The notes: generated by a model from the letters alone, not told the origin. Shown: positions 1 to 6,218, counted from the first letter of the stretch. The stretch is 7,361 nt of DNA from Aeromicrobium sp. (GCA_023254755.1 JALRKU010000309.1:1-7361), one strand, 5' to 3'. Program-made: numbers and translations.

Positions 1-105
1 GCTGCTCGTCCTGGGGCTGCTCGTCCTGGGGCTGCTCGTCCTGGGGCTGCTCGTCCTGGGGCTGCTCGTCCTGGGGCTGCTCGTCCTGGGGCTGCTCGAC
101 CCCGG
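1..105. repeat. 15-bp tandem repeat, six perfect copies plus one diverged
   Basis: The unit gctgctcgtcctggg is repeated exactly six times at 1-90, followed by a diverged copy at 91-105. The array touches the window edge, so its true length is unknown. It lies inside the DUF3027 gene and on the minus strand encodes PQDEQ units, with the diverged copy reading AGVEQ and a still weaker DQAEQ before it. Because 15 is a multiple of three, copy-number change would lengthen or shorten the tail without a frameshift. The perfect identity of the copies indicates recent expansion or homogenisation. Confidence 0.95.
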
Positions 106-1165
106 CCTGCTCGGCCTGATCGCTCGGTCCGTCGTCGACCACGGCCTCGACCGGCGCGTCGGGCGCCACCTCGGCCTCCTGTGCCGCTGACGAGTCAGAG
201 ATTTCCGCTGACGAGTCAGAGGTTTCCGCTGACGAGTCAAGAGTTTCCGCTGACGAGTCACTCGGCTCGGTCACCGCGCGCGAGCCCGCGTCGTCCGCGG
301 ACTCCTCCGCACCCTCGGTGGCCTCGCGGAACGGCTTCTCCTCGGCGGCGTCGACCTCGGTCGACTCCACCTCCGGCGCCGCGACGGCGAGCGACTCCAG
401 CTCGGGCGGGGTGATCGTGTCGAGCACGTGGGGCGGCAGCTCCTGCGACGCCGAGCGCTTGAGCTTGGCACCGGAATGCGCGCCGCACCCGTGGGCGAAC
501 GAGACGACCCGACCGTCGGCGTTGGCCTGCCCGTTGCCGCAGACGCCGAAGCGGTCGGACAGGTCGCCGGCCAGGCTGATCAGGAAGCCGCAGGTCCCGC
601 ACACACCGGCCGCCTGCTGCGCGATCGGGGCCGCCGGTCCGAACTCGCCGTCGTACCAGCGGTCGGCGGCTCCTTCGCGACCCTCGATGGACAGCACCCA
701 CTCTCGACCGAGGCCGACCTCGCGGGCGAAGAACCGGTCCGGCGTCTGCTCGTCGCCGTCGCCCGCGGACCACGCCGGGACGAGGCGGACGTCGTCCTCC
801 TCGGGCGGCAGGACGTCGCCGGGGCTGAGGTCGCCGGGGCGCAGACGGTCCTTGTACGGCGTCCAGGCGGGAGCCACGACCGCGTCGTCGCCGGGAAGCA
901 GCACGACGTCGTTGACGGTGACCCGGTCGTCGTCGGCGACCCGCGAGACGCTGACGGACCAGTACCAGCTGCGGTAGCCCGGCTCGAGCGCGGCGAAGTG
1001 GTGCGAGGCCAGCAGACCGCCGGCGATCGCGTCGTCGTCGAGGACGACTCCCAGGTGCTCGCCGACCTCGCCACCGGCCGCCTCGACCGCAGCGGCTCGC
1101 GCCAGGTCGACGGCAGAAGCCAGCGTCGGATCGATCGTCTCGGGCATGTCTTCATTGTCACCCAT
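1..1165 (-). CDS. DUF3027 family protein with acidic repeat tail, 3' end outside window
   Basis: Function unknown; the family is actinobacterial and I recognise it by its N-terminal domain and its neighbours. The frame is open from ATG at 1165 to the left edge, giving 388 visible residues with no stop. A second in-frame ATG lies six codons downstream (1147). I prefer 1165 because a GGGGA stretch lies just upstream, though close to the ATG. Residues 1-235 form the conserved domain: an aromatic patch RSWYWSVSVSRV at about 65-76, PAWTPYKDR at 99-107, and a cysteine/histidine cluster (C189-x2-C192, C209, H225, C227, H230) that resembles a zinc ribbon; metal binding is my inference. After about residue 236 the protein becomes low-complexity and rich in Glu, Asp, Ser, Ala, Gln and Pro, with heptad DSSAETS-type repeats followed by PQDEQ repeats, so it is probably disordered and acidic. 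No signal peptide or membrane segment is visible. It is divergent from the MFS gene across 43 bp. The mycobacterial homologue as I remember it is about 250 residues, so this tail is a lineage-specific extension. Confidence 0.85.
   Translation of the reverse strand, partial: MGDNEDMPETIDPTLASAVDLARAAAVEAAGGEVGEHLGVVLDDDAIAGGLLASHHFAALEPGYRSWYWSVSVSRVADDDRVTVNDVVLLPGDDAVVAPAWTPYKDRLRPGDLSPGDVLPPEEDDVRLVPAWSAGDGDEQTPDRFFAREVGLGREWVLSIEGREGAADRWYDGEFGPAAPIAQQAAGVCGTCGFLISLAGDLSDRFGVCGNGQANADGRVVSFAHGCGAHSGAKLKRSASQELPPHVLDTITPPELESLAVAAPEVESTEVDAAEEKPFREATEGAEESADDAGSRAVTEPSDSSAETLDSSAETSDSSAEISDSSAAQEAEVAPDAPVEAVVDDGPSDQAEQAGVEQPQDEQPQDEQPQDEQPQDEQPQDEQPQDEQ
184..260. repeat. 21-bp tandem repeat, about 3.7 copies
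   Basis: Units begin at 184, 205, 226 and 247, each starting ccgctgacgagtca and differing only in the few bases before the next unit; the last is incomplete. On the minus strand they encode seven-residue units of the type DSSAETS within the acidic tail of the DUF3027 protein. The period keeps the reading frame. The codons used here (TCA, ACC/ATC, TCT, GAA) are less GC-biased than in the rest of the gene. The TGAC-GA-GTCA core is a short palindrome, which I regard as a by-product of the Asp-Ser-Ser codons. Confidence 0.9.
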
Positions 1166-1208
1166 GTCCCCAGCCTGCGCGGCCGCAGGGGTGAGGCAGG
1201 ATGGAGCA
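1166..1208. promoter_or_regulatory. Divergent intergenic gap with a 6-bp dyad
   Basis: Only 43 bp separate the start codons of the DUF3027 gene and the MFS gene, so both promoters must sit here or reach into the opposite coding sequence. A dyad CCTGCG-CGGC-CGCAGG occupies 1174-1189, near the centre, and could bind a shared regulator or fold in RNA. An AGGA at 1198-1201 serves as the ribosome binding site of the MFS gene. I see no TANNNT -10 box at leaderless spacing on either strand. Six-base arms are common by chance in DNA this GC-rich, so the operator reading is weak. Confidence 0.3.
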
Positions 1209-2633
1209 ATGCACGACGAGGGACTCGAGGACGGCACCCGACGTCTCGACCTCCCCGAGGACGCGGATCGCGACCGCGGTGCTGAGCCGAGCGGGCCGAG
1301 CGCCGCCCAGCGGGTCCGCCGCGTCTCCGGAGCGGTCGGGCGAGGCGTCGCGCGCGGAGGCAACGCGGCGTTCGTCGGTGCCCGACGCTTCACGCACTCC
1401 GGCGGCGCCGGAGAGAGCGGGCTGTCACGTCTGCTCGAGCTGCACGCGTTCAACACCGCCGGCGACGCCGCGGTGGCCATCTCGCTGGCGGGCACGCTGT
1501 TCTTCACCGTCCCGACCGACGAGGCGTCGGGGCAGGTCGCCCTGTTCCTCGTGCTCACGATGCTGCCGTTCGCGGTCGTCGCCCCGCTGATCGGCCCGTT
1601 CCTCGACCGGTTCCGCCGTGGTCGGCGGTGGGCCATCGGCGCCACGCTGGCGATCCGGGCGTTCTGCTGCTGGGTGCTCGCCGGCTCGGTCGCCGACGAG
1701 TCGGCCACCTTCTTCCTCGCGGCGCTCGGCTGCCTCGTCTCGTCCAAGGCCTACGGCGTCACGCGTGCCGCGGCCGTGCCCCGCCTGCTGCCGCGCGAGT
1801 TCACCCTCGTCAAGGCGAACTCGCGGATCTCCCTCACCGGCACCGCCGCTGCCGCCATCTCGGCTCCGCTCGCGGGCCTCGGCGCCACCATCGGTGCCGA
1901 GTGGTCGCTGCGCTACGCATTCCTGCTCTTCGTGGTGGGGACGATCCTCGCGATCCTGCTGCCGCCGAAGGTCGACTCGAGCGAGGGCGAGGAGCAGGTC
2001 GAGCTGTCACCCACCGGCGAGGTCACCCGCGGGATCGTCATCCCCCGCGCGGTCGTCAACGCGCTGCGGAGCAACTCGGGCCTGCGGCTGCTCACGGGAT
2101 TCCTCACGATCTTCATGGCGTTCTCGCTCCGCGAACCCCCCGCCTCGATGGGCTGGGACCACAACGCCACGATCCTGCTCGGCCTGGTCGTCGGAGGCGC
2201 TGGCGCCGGCAACACGATCGGCGTCGTGCTGGGCAACCTGCTGCGGTCGCGGCCGCCCGAGATCGTCGTCGTGGCGGTGCTGGTGCTCGACGTCGTCGTG
2301 CTGGCGGCGGTCTCGCTCGCGTTCACGTGGTGGACCGCCGTGCTGCTCGGCGTGACGGTCGGCCTGTGTCAGTCGCTCGGCAAGCTGAGCCTCGACGCCC
2401 TGATCCAACGCGACGTCCGCGAGTCGATCCGCACCTCGGTGTTCGCCCGGTCCGAGACGCTGCTCCAGCTGTCGTGGGTCATCGGTGGCATGGCCGGCAT
2501 CGGCCTGTTCACGATCGACGCCACGCCTCGTGTCGGGCTGCTCGTCATCAGCGGCGTGCTCGTCGGCTGGCTGGCCTGGGTCGTCGCCCGAGCCCGCGCA
2601 CGCCCGACCGAGCCAGGGCCCGCGGCCCCCTGA
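1209..2633 (+). CDS. Major facilitator superfamily (MFS) permease
   Basis: A 474-residue integral membrane transporter, substrate unknown. The first 70 or so residues are charged and cytoplasmic. Hydrophobic segments then follow at about 81-100, 108-132, 141-158, 166-178, 211-230, 234-251, 293-305, 320-343, 351-373, 374-388, 418-435 and 441-460, which fits 12 helices. A charged loop at about 252-285 separates the two six-helix halves. Between the second and third helices, GPFLDRFRRGRRW (129-141) matches MFS motif A (G-x3-D-R-x-G-R-R). The overall pattern recalls the M. tuberculosis Rv0876c group by memory. I chose the ATG at 1209, with AGGA seven bases upstream. The same frame is open back to an ATG at 1146, but that start lies inside the divergent DUF3027 gene and would add a non-conserved leader. 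The gene converges on the cold-shock gene with a 43-bp gap. Motif A suggests proton-coupled transport, but direction and substrate cannot be read from the sequence. Confidence 0.88.
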   Translation: MHDEGLEDGTRRLDLPEDADRDRGAEPSGPSAAQRVRRVSGAVGRGVARGGNAAFVGARRFTHSGGAGESGLSRLLELHAFNTAGDAAVAISLAGTLFFTVPTDEASGQVALFLVLTMLPFAVVAPLIGPFLDRFRRGRRWAIGATLAIRAFCCWVLAGSVADESATFFLAALGCLVSSKAYGVTRAAAVPRLLPREFTLVKANSRISLTGTAAAAISAPLAGLGATIGAEWSLRYAFLLFVVGTILAILLPPKVDSSEGEEQVELSPTGEVTRGIVIPRAVVNALRSNSGLRLLTGFLTIFMAFSLREPPASMGWDHNATILLGLVVGGAGAGNTIGVVLGNLLRSRPPEIVVVAVLVLDVVVLAAVSLAFTWWTAVLLGVTVGLCQSLGKLSLDALIQRDVRESIRTSVFARSETLLQLSWVIGGMAGIGLFTIDATPRVGLLVISGVLVGWLAWVVARARARPTEPGPAAP

Positions 2634-2645
2634 CGCGTCAGCGGG
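2626..2645. terminator. Inverted repeat at the MFS stop codon, possible terminator
   Basis: CTGACGCGTCAG (2630-2641) is a perfect 12-bp palindrome that includes the TGA stop of the MFS gene. After one C/C mismatch, three more C-G pairs extend it (2626-2628 with 2643-2645). It lies in the convergent gap before the end of the cold-shock gene, where a bidirectional terminator would be expected. There is no T-run on either side and the loop would be only about four bases, so it is at best a weak, actinobacterial-style hairpin. Confidence 0.25.
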
Positions 2646-2676
2646 AGGGATGCACCCGGAGCGCGGCGGGCGAGAG

Positions 2677-3072
2677 CTAGAGCTCGAGCTCGGCGGCGAC
2701 GGCGCGCAGGACCTGGGCGATGGGCCGGGCGAACTGGCGGTCGGGATGACGGCCGTGCCGGTAGGCCTCGCCGATGTCGTCGAGGGTCTTGATTAGGTCC
2801 TCGACGATGACGACCATCTCCTCGGGCTTCTTGCGCCGGGCGTTGGCCTGGTTGCGCGAGACGGAGCCGACCGGGTCGAGCACCCGGACCTGGAGCGCCT
2901 GGTCGCCGCGAGCACCCGACACGATGCCGAACTCGACGCGGGTGCCGGCGCGCAGCGAGTCGACGCCCTCGGGCAGCGCGTCGGAGCGCACGAACACGTC
3001 GTCGCCGCCCTCGCGGCTGAGGAAGCCGAATCCCTTCTCGGCGTCGTACCACTTCACCTTGCCCGTGGGCAT
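2677..3072 (-). CDS. cspB: CspB-type cold-shock protein with C-terminal extension
   Basis: A 131-residue cytoplasmic nucleic-acid-binding protein, presumed RNA chaperone. Residues 1-67 form the five-stranded cold-shock domain: MPTGKVKWYD at the start, RNP1-like KGFGFL at 13-18 and RNP2-like VFVRS at 26-30 (the usual His is replaced by Arg). Classical Csp proteins stop near residue 70. Here a linker rich in Lys/Arg (about 73-82) leads to a predicted helical region (83-131) containing PEEMVVIVEDLIKTLDDI and GRHPDRQFARPIAQVLRAVAAELEL-like stretches. That architecture and length match M. tuberculosis CspB (Rv0871, 135 residues) as I remember it. The ATG at 3072 follows AAGGTGA at good spacing. 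The frame is open 13 codons further up, but cold-shock domains begin at this Met. It lies 54 bp downstream of the YihY gene on the same strand. Confidence 0.88.
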   Translation of the reverse strand: MPTGKVKWYDAEKGFGFLSREGGDDVFVRSDALPEGVDSLRAGTRVEFGIVSGARGDQALQVRVLDPVGSVSRNQANARRKKPEEMVVIVEDLIKTLDDIGEAYRHGRHPDRQFARPIAQVLRAVAAELEL

Positions 3073-3129
3073 GTCGTCACCTTCGCGTCGCCGTGCTCCC
3101 ACGCGGAGCACCTGGTCTGGCCCAGCCTA
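3073..3129 (-). promoter_or_regulatory. cspB leader with 7-bp hairpin and a candidate -10 box
   Basis: Between the YihY stop and the cspB start lies a perfect inverted repeat, GTGCTCC (3093-3099) and GGAGCAC (3105-3111), with a five-base loop. In the minus-strand RNA it would sit 20 nt before the ATG, just ahead of the AAGGTGA ribosome binding site. A TAGGCT hexamer (3124-3129, overlapping the YihY stop) fits the actinobacterial TANNNT -10 pattern and would start a leader of about 45 nt containing the hairpin, but I see no good -35. The hairpin could be a weak terminator for YihY, an attenuator or a temperature-sensitive leader structure; the sequence alone does not decide. Confidence 0.4.
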
Positions 3130-4161
3130 GTCCGCCGGCCCTGGTGACTCCTGACGGACCTTCGCGGTGATCTTCGGCAGGTCGCCCGTGCGCTCCTCGT
3201 CGAACGTCACCACGACGGTCTGGAAGCCCTTGTGCCGCTGCGACTTGGCATAGGCCGCGTACGCCTTCTGGTCCGCCTGGGTGAGGATCACGTTGTCGGT
3301 GAAGGGCGTGAGCAGGGCGCGCGGGTACAGGCGCCGGCGCAGCACGACGTTCACCTCGAGCCCCAGCACGACCATGATCGCGGCGACGTACACGAACGCG
3401 ATGAGACCCAGGACCAGCGCGAACGTGCCGTTCATCTGGCTCGCCTTGCCGATGACCTCGCGGACGTAGGTGTTGCCGACCCACTGCAGCGCCTGCCACA
3501 GCAGCGCCGTCACGAACGCGCCGGGGAACACCGAGCGGATCCCGGCGCGGCCCAGGCTGAGCAGCCGGAACAGCCCGACGAAGATCGCCACGGTCAGCAG
3601 GAAGCCGACCAGCCGGATGAGCCAGCCCAGCTGCTCCTCGACCTCGGCGCCGAAGGAGTCGGGGTTGGCGAGCACCGACGACCCGACGGCCAGCAGCAGG
3701 ATCCCGAGGCCGGCGATCCCCAGGAAGATCAGGCTCCGGAAGCGCAGCAGGAACGGGTTGGCCCGGCTGTTGCGCGGCACCGACCACGCGATGTTGGCGG
3801 CGTTCTGGGCGGCCTGGCCCAGACCCATCGCACCATAGATCGCCGCGACCGCGCCGATCGCGATGGCCGACGGGCTGCCGGTGAGTCCCTCGGGGCGCCC
3901 GAGCTGGTCGCCGATGATCGGGAACTGGCTGAGCGCCGAGTCCAGCAGCCTGTCGCGCAGGCGCGGGTTGCCGTCGAGGACGAAGCCGAGGATCGACGTC
4001 GCCATGAGCATCAGCGGGAAGATCGCGATGAACGCGTAGTACGTGATGATCGCCGACAGGTAGGCGCCCTGGTCGTCGAAGTACTTGTAGATCACGGCCA
4101 GCGGGAAGCCGACCACCGGGTGCTTGCGCTGGAACCGGTCGATCCGGTCGACGAGCCTCAT
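3127..4161 (-). CDS. YihY/BrkB family inner-membrane protein
   Basis: A 344-residue polytopic membrane protein of the YihY/virulence factor BrkB family; its biochemical role is not established. Hydrophobic segments are at about 33-62, 98-118, 141-165, 180-202, 211-232 and 246-275, the six-helix pattern of the family. Family-typical features include GAYLSAIITYYAFIAIFPL near the first helix, NP-FLLRFRSL before the third, and a Gly/Asn-rich loop with YVREVIGKASQMNG before the last helix, which ends in GLEVNVVL. The C-terminal 65 residues are hydrophilic and cytoplasmic, and vary among homologues. The start ATG overlaps the stop of the MazF-like gene as ATGA. No strong ribosome binding site precedes it, so translational coupling to that gene is likely. 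The gene is followed by cspB after 54 bp. Confidence 0.9.
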   Translation of the reverse strand: MRLVDRIDRFQRKHPVVGFPLAVIYKYFDDQGAYLSAIITYYAFIAIFPLMLMATSILGFVLDGNPRLRDRLLDSALSQFPIIGDQLGRPEGLTGSPSAIAIGAVAAIYGAMGLGQAAQNAANIAWSVPRNSRANPFLLRFRSLIFLGIAGLGILLLAVGSSVLANPDSFGAEVEEQLGWLIRLVGFLLTVAIFVGLFRLLSLGRAGIRSVFPGAFVTALLWQALQWVGNTYVREVIGKASQMNGTFALVLGLIAFVYVAAIMVVLGLEVNVVLRRRLYPRALLTPFTDNVILTQADQKAYAAYAKSQRHKGFQTVVVTFDEERTGDLPKITAKVRQESPGPAD

Positions 4162-4535
4162 GGCAGGTACGGCTCCGCAGCGCGGGCGACCGCGGCGAAG
4201 ACGGCCGGGTCGAGGGCGACGTCGAGCTGCTCGAGGTCGTCAGGGCGCAGTCGCACGACCCGGTTGAGCCGCACCTCGCTCGGCCGGCCCTCGCGGTCCC
4301 ACCCACCGGTCCCGACGTCGAACCAGAACCGACCTGCCCGGGCCTCCTGGTCCGTGTCGCGATCGTGGTCCTTCGACGTCAGCGGCAACGCCAGCAGGTC
4401 GTCGCCGTCGCGGGCGACGAGCAGGACCGGACGGTGCTTGCCCTGCGTGGCGTCGTCCTCGTACGGGACCCACGCCCACGCGACCTCGCCCGGGCTCGGC
4501 TCGCCGTCGCGCTGCGGCGCGTACTCCAGGTCCAC
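4158..4535 (-). CDS. Solitary PemK/MazF-family protein (type II toxin-like)
   Basis: A 125-residue protein with the PemK/MazF fold signature. GEVAWAWVPYEDD (16-28) is the first strand pair. KHRPVLLV (33-40) carries R35, which aligns with the catalytic Arg of MazF (HRP in E. coli). LPLTSK (50-55) carries T53, which aligns with the catalytic Thr, followed by an Asp-rich segment. VRLNRVVRLRPDDLEQL and a final helix complete the fold. MazF enzymes are mRNA endoribonucleases normally paired with a small antitoxin gene just upstream. Here the upstream neighbour is the acyl-CoA synthetase, 22 bp away, and nothing resembling an antitoxin is present. The gene starts with GTG at 4535 with only a weak AGG upstream. 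Its stop overlaps the YihY start by four bases. Since the active-site pair appears intact it may be a real RNase, but stable residence in a housekeeping-like operon without antitoxin suggests low activity, a distant antitoxin or a changed role. Confidence 0.8.
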   Translation of the reverse strand: MDLEYAPQRDGEPSPGEVAWAWVPYEDDATQGKHRPVLLVARDGDDLLALPLTSKDHDRDTDQEARAGRFWFDVGTGGWDREGRPSEVRLNRVVRLRPDDLEQLDVALDPAVFAAVARAAEPYLP

Positions 4536-4557
4536 GAGTGCAGCCTAGAGGGACCCG

Positions 4558-6150
4558 TCAGTCCAGGCTGGGCAGCTCGCGCTTCATGACCTTGCCGGTG
4601 GGGTTGCGCGGCAGCTCGTCGAGGAAGACCGTGCGCCGCGGCACCGCGAAGCGGGCCACGCGACCCCTGGCGTACTCCACGACGTCGTCCTCGGTGAGCT
4701 CCTCGCCCGCCTTGGCCACGACGAACGCCGCGAGACTCTGGCCCCACTGCGGATCGGGGATGCCGGTGACGACCACGTCGGCGACCTTCGGGTGCTCGAT
4801 CAGCGCGTCCTCGAGCTCGCGCGGGAACACGTTCTCGCCGCCGGAGATGATCATGTCGTCGTCGCGACCCGACACGAAGAGTCGGCCGTCCTCGTCGAAG
4901 TGCCCCAGGTCGCCTGTGCTCATCAGACCGTCGCTGAACGACTTGGTGTTGCCGTCGGTGTAGCCGCCGAAGGGCATGTCGTTGCCGACGTGGATGACGC
5001 CGGTCTCGCCCGCCGGGACCTCGTGGCCGTCGGCGTCGAGGATCTTGACCGTGGTGCGCCACGGCGTGCGGCCCGCGGTGCCGGGCGCGGCGCGCAGGTC
5101 CTCCGGGCTCGCGATGGTGACCCAGCCGGTCTCCGTCGCTCCGTAGAAGTTGTAGACCGAGTCGGTGAAGGTGTCCATGAAGTGGGTCGCGAGCTCGCCG
5201 GCCAGCGCCGACCCGCTCGACGCCGTGATCCGCAGCGACGAGACGTCGGTCGACGCGATCACCTCGGGGTCGGCGTCGACGAGCCGCTGCATCATCAGCG
5301 GCACGACGACGAGGACCTCGGCGCGGTGCTGCTCGATGTCGCGCAGCACCTGGGCCGGGTCGAACTTGCGGCGCAGGACGTACGTGGGGGCGGTCGACAG
5401 CGCGAAGCCGAAGTTGATCAGGCCCCAGGAGTGGAACAGCGGCGACGACAGGACGATCGTCGAGTTGCCCGAGAACGGGATCGCGCCGAAGTACGTGACG
5501 AGCGGCTTGAGGTCCCGGGGCTCCTCGCGCTTGGCCCCCTTCGGCAGCCCGGTCGTGCCGGACGTGAAGATGATGACGCTGCCGTGCTTCTCCGGCGGCT
5601 TCGGGGAGGCGTTGCTCTCGGGCGCGAGCAGGCCGGCGACGGTGGGCAGGTCGGGGTCGTCCGACTCGGCCCAGGTCAGCACGACGTCGTCACGCGGGAC
5701 GTCGGCAGCGACCGGCAGGAACTCCTCGTCGAGCAGGACGAGGGCCGCCGACTCTCGCTTGGTCAGCTCGCCGAGCTGCGACGCGCTGGCCATCGTGTTG
5801 AGCAGCAGCACGCGACCGCCCAGCTGCATGATCGCGATCATCCCGATGACCATGTAGCGGTGGTTGCGGGCGAGCAGGGCGACCGAGTCGCCGGGCTCCA
5901 GGCCGCGCGCCTTCAGCGCGTGGGTCAGCTGGTTGACCTGCTGAGCCAGCTCACGCCAGGTGATCTCGCCCGCGTCGTCGATGATGGCGAGCTGGTGCGG
6001 CACCCGCCGGGCCGCCGAGTGCAGGCCCGACGGGAACCCCGGCCCCCACTTCGCCAGCTGCAGACCGGCACCGATCAGGCGGTGCGGCCAATTCGGTGCG
6101 ATGAGGCCGATGCGTCGGAAGACCTTGAGGGTGTACGAGAGATCGCCCAT
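4558..6150 (-). CDS. AMP-dependent fatty acyl-CoA synthetase (FadD-type)
   Basis: A complete 530-residue acyl-adenylate/CoA ligase: it activates a carboxylic acid with ATP to acyl-AMP and transfers it to CoA, feeding beta-oxidation or lipid synthesis in the cytoplasm. The ANL core motifs are in order: P-loop FTSGTTGLPKG (195-205), SSPLFHSWGL (235-244), YNFYGATETG (333-342), STGD (411-414), the hinge and CoA region GRDDDMIISGGENVFP (428-443), and the C-terminal catalytic Lys in NPTGK (K520). The N-terminus, GLIAPNWPHRL, resembles that of mycobacterial FadD2/FadD12-like ligases, so a medium- or long-chain substrate is likely but not proven. I chose the ATG at 6150. The same frame is open far upstream, but that part is antisense or out of frame to the DUF779 gene and carries no homology. 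There is no ribosome binding site before this ATG, and a promoter at leaderless spacing fits instead. It appears to head the minus-strand cluster with the MazF-like and YihY genes. Confidence 0.92.
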   Translation of the reverse strand: MGDLSYTLKVFRRIGLIAPNWPHRLIGAGLQLAKWGPGFPSGLHSAARRVPHQLAIIDDAGEITWRELAQQVNQLTHALKARGLEPGDSVALLARNHRYMVIGMIAIMQLGGRVLLLNTMASASQLGELTKRESAALVLLDEEFLPVAADVPRDDVVLTWAESDDPDLPTVAGLLAPESNASPKPPEKHGSVIIFTSGTTGLPKGAKREEPRDLKPLVTYFGAIPFSGNSTIVLSSPLFHSWGLINFGFALSTAPTYVLRRKFDPAQVLRDIEQHRAEVLVVVPLMMQRLVDADPEVIASTDVSSLRITASSGSALAGELATHFMDTFTDSVYNFYGATETGWVTIASPEDLRAAPGTAGRTPWRTTVKILDADGHEVPAGETGVIHVGNDMPFGGYTDGNTKSFSDGLMSTGDLGHFDEDGRLFVSGRDDDMIISGGENVFPRELEDALIEHPKVADVVVTGIPDPQWGQSLAAFVVAKAGEELTEDDVVEYARGRVARFAVPRRTVFLDELPRNPTGKVMKRELPSLD

Positions 6151-6156
6151 GACGGG

Positions 6157-6185
6157 AGCGTAACAACGAGTTACCCACGGGTCAC
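6157..6185 (-). promoter_or_regulatory. Candidate leaderless promoter of the acyl-CoA synthetase
   Basis: On the minus strand, a -35-like GTGACC (6185-6180; four of six bases match TTGACA), a 17-bp spacer and a -10 box TACGCT (6162-6157; TANNNT type) precede the ATG at 6150 by six bases. That places the expected transcription start at or next to the start codon. The absence of any Shine-Dalgarno sequence there agrees with leaderless translation, which is common in actinobacteria. The promoter lies in the 68-bp gap after the DUF779 gene. Confidence 0.5.
6160..6185. promoter_or_regulatory. Overlapping inverted repeats, candidate operator
   Basis: Two dyads share a half site. GTAAC-AACGA-GTTAC (6160-6174) is perfect in its five-base arms, and GTTACCC-AC-GGGTCAC (6170-6185) matches in six of seven arm positions. 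Together they cover the -35, the spacer and most of the -10 of the promoter described above, the position expected for a repressor such as a TetR-type regulator of fatty-acid genes. It is also an island of lower GC, so chance is less likely than for GC-only palindromes. The regulator is not in the window. Confidence 0.4.
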
Positions 6186-6201
6186 CGGGACGCTCGTCAC
6201 C

Positions 6202-6217
6202 CCTGGCGCCTCCCAGG
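6202..6217 (-). terminator. Weak hairpin after the DUF779 gene
   Basis: CCTGG (6202-6206) and CCAGG (6213-6217) can pair across a six-base loop just past the DUF779 stop in the minus-strand RNA. The stem is only five base pairs (one more with a wobble) and no U-run follows. It may help end the ALDH-DUF779 transcript before the next promoter, but the evidence is thin. Confidence 0.2.
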
Positions 6218-6218
6218 A

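Noticed and set aside
1..105. The short repeats as a CRISPR array
   Set aside because: Units are contiguous without spacers and are in-frame protein-coding repeats.
181..414. Plus-strand open frame with a repeating PLTSQRF-type peptide
   Set aside because: It is the antisense of the 21-bp repeat in the DUF3027 gene; the repeats are explained by that gene and the rest is a Pro/Arg-rich shadow.
1146..1208. Upstream ATG (1146) for the MFS gene
   Set aside because: It lies within the start of the divergent DUF3027 gene and adds a non-conserved leader; the ATG at 1209 has an AGGA at good spacing.
2677..2691. Palindrome gagctcgagctc at the end of the cold-shock gene
   Set aside because: It encodes the last residues Glu-Leu-Glu-Leu; self-complementarity follows from alternating GAG and CTC codons.
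3232..4548. Long plus-strand frame opposite YihY and the MazF-like gene
   Set aside because: The product is low-complexity, rich in Arg, Asp, Glu and Gln, as expected for antisense of GC3-rich genes, while the minus strand gives two recognisable families.
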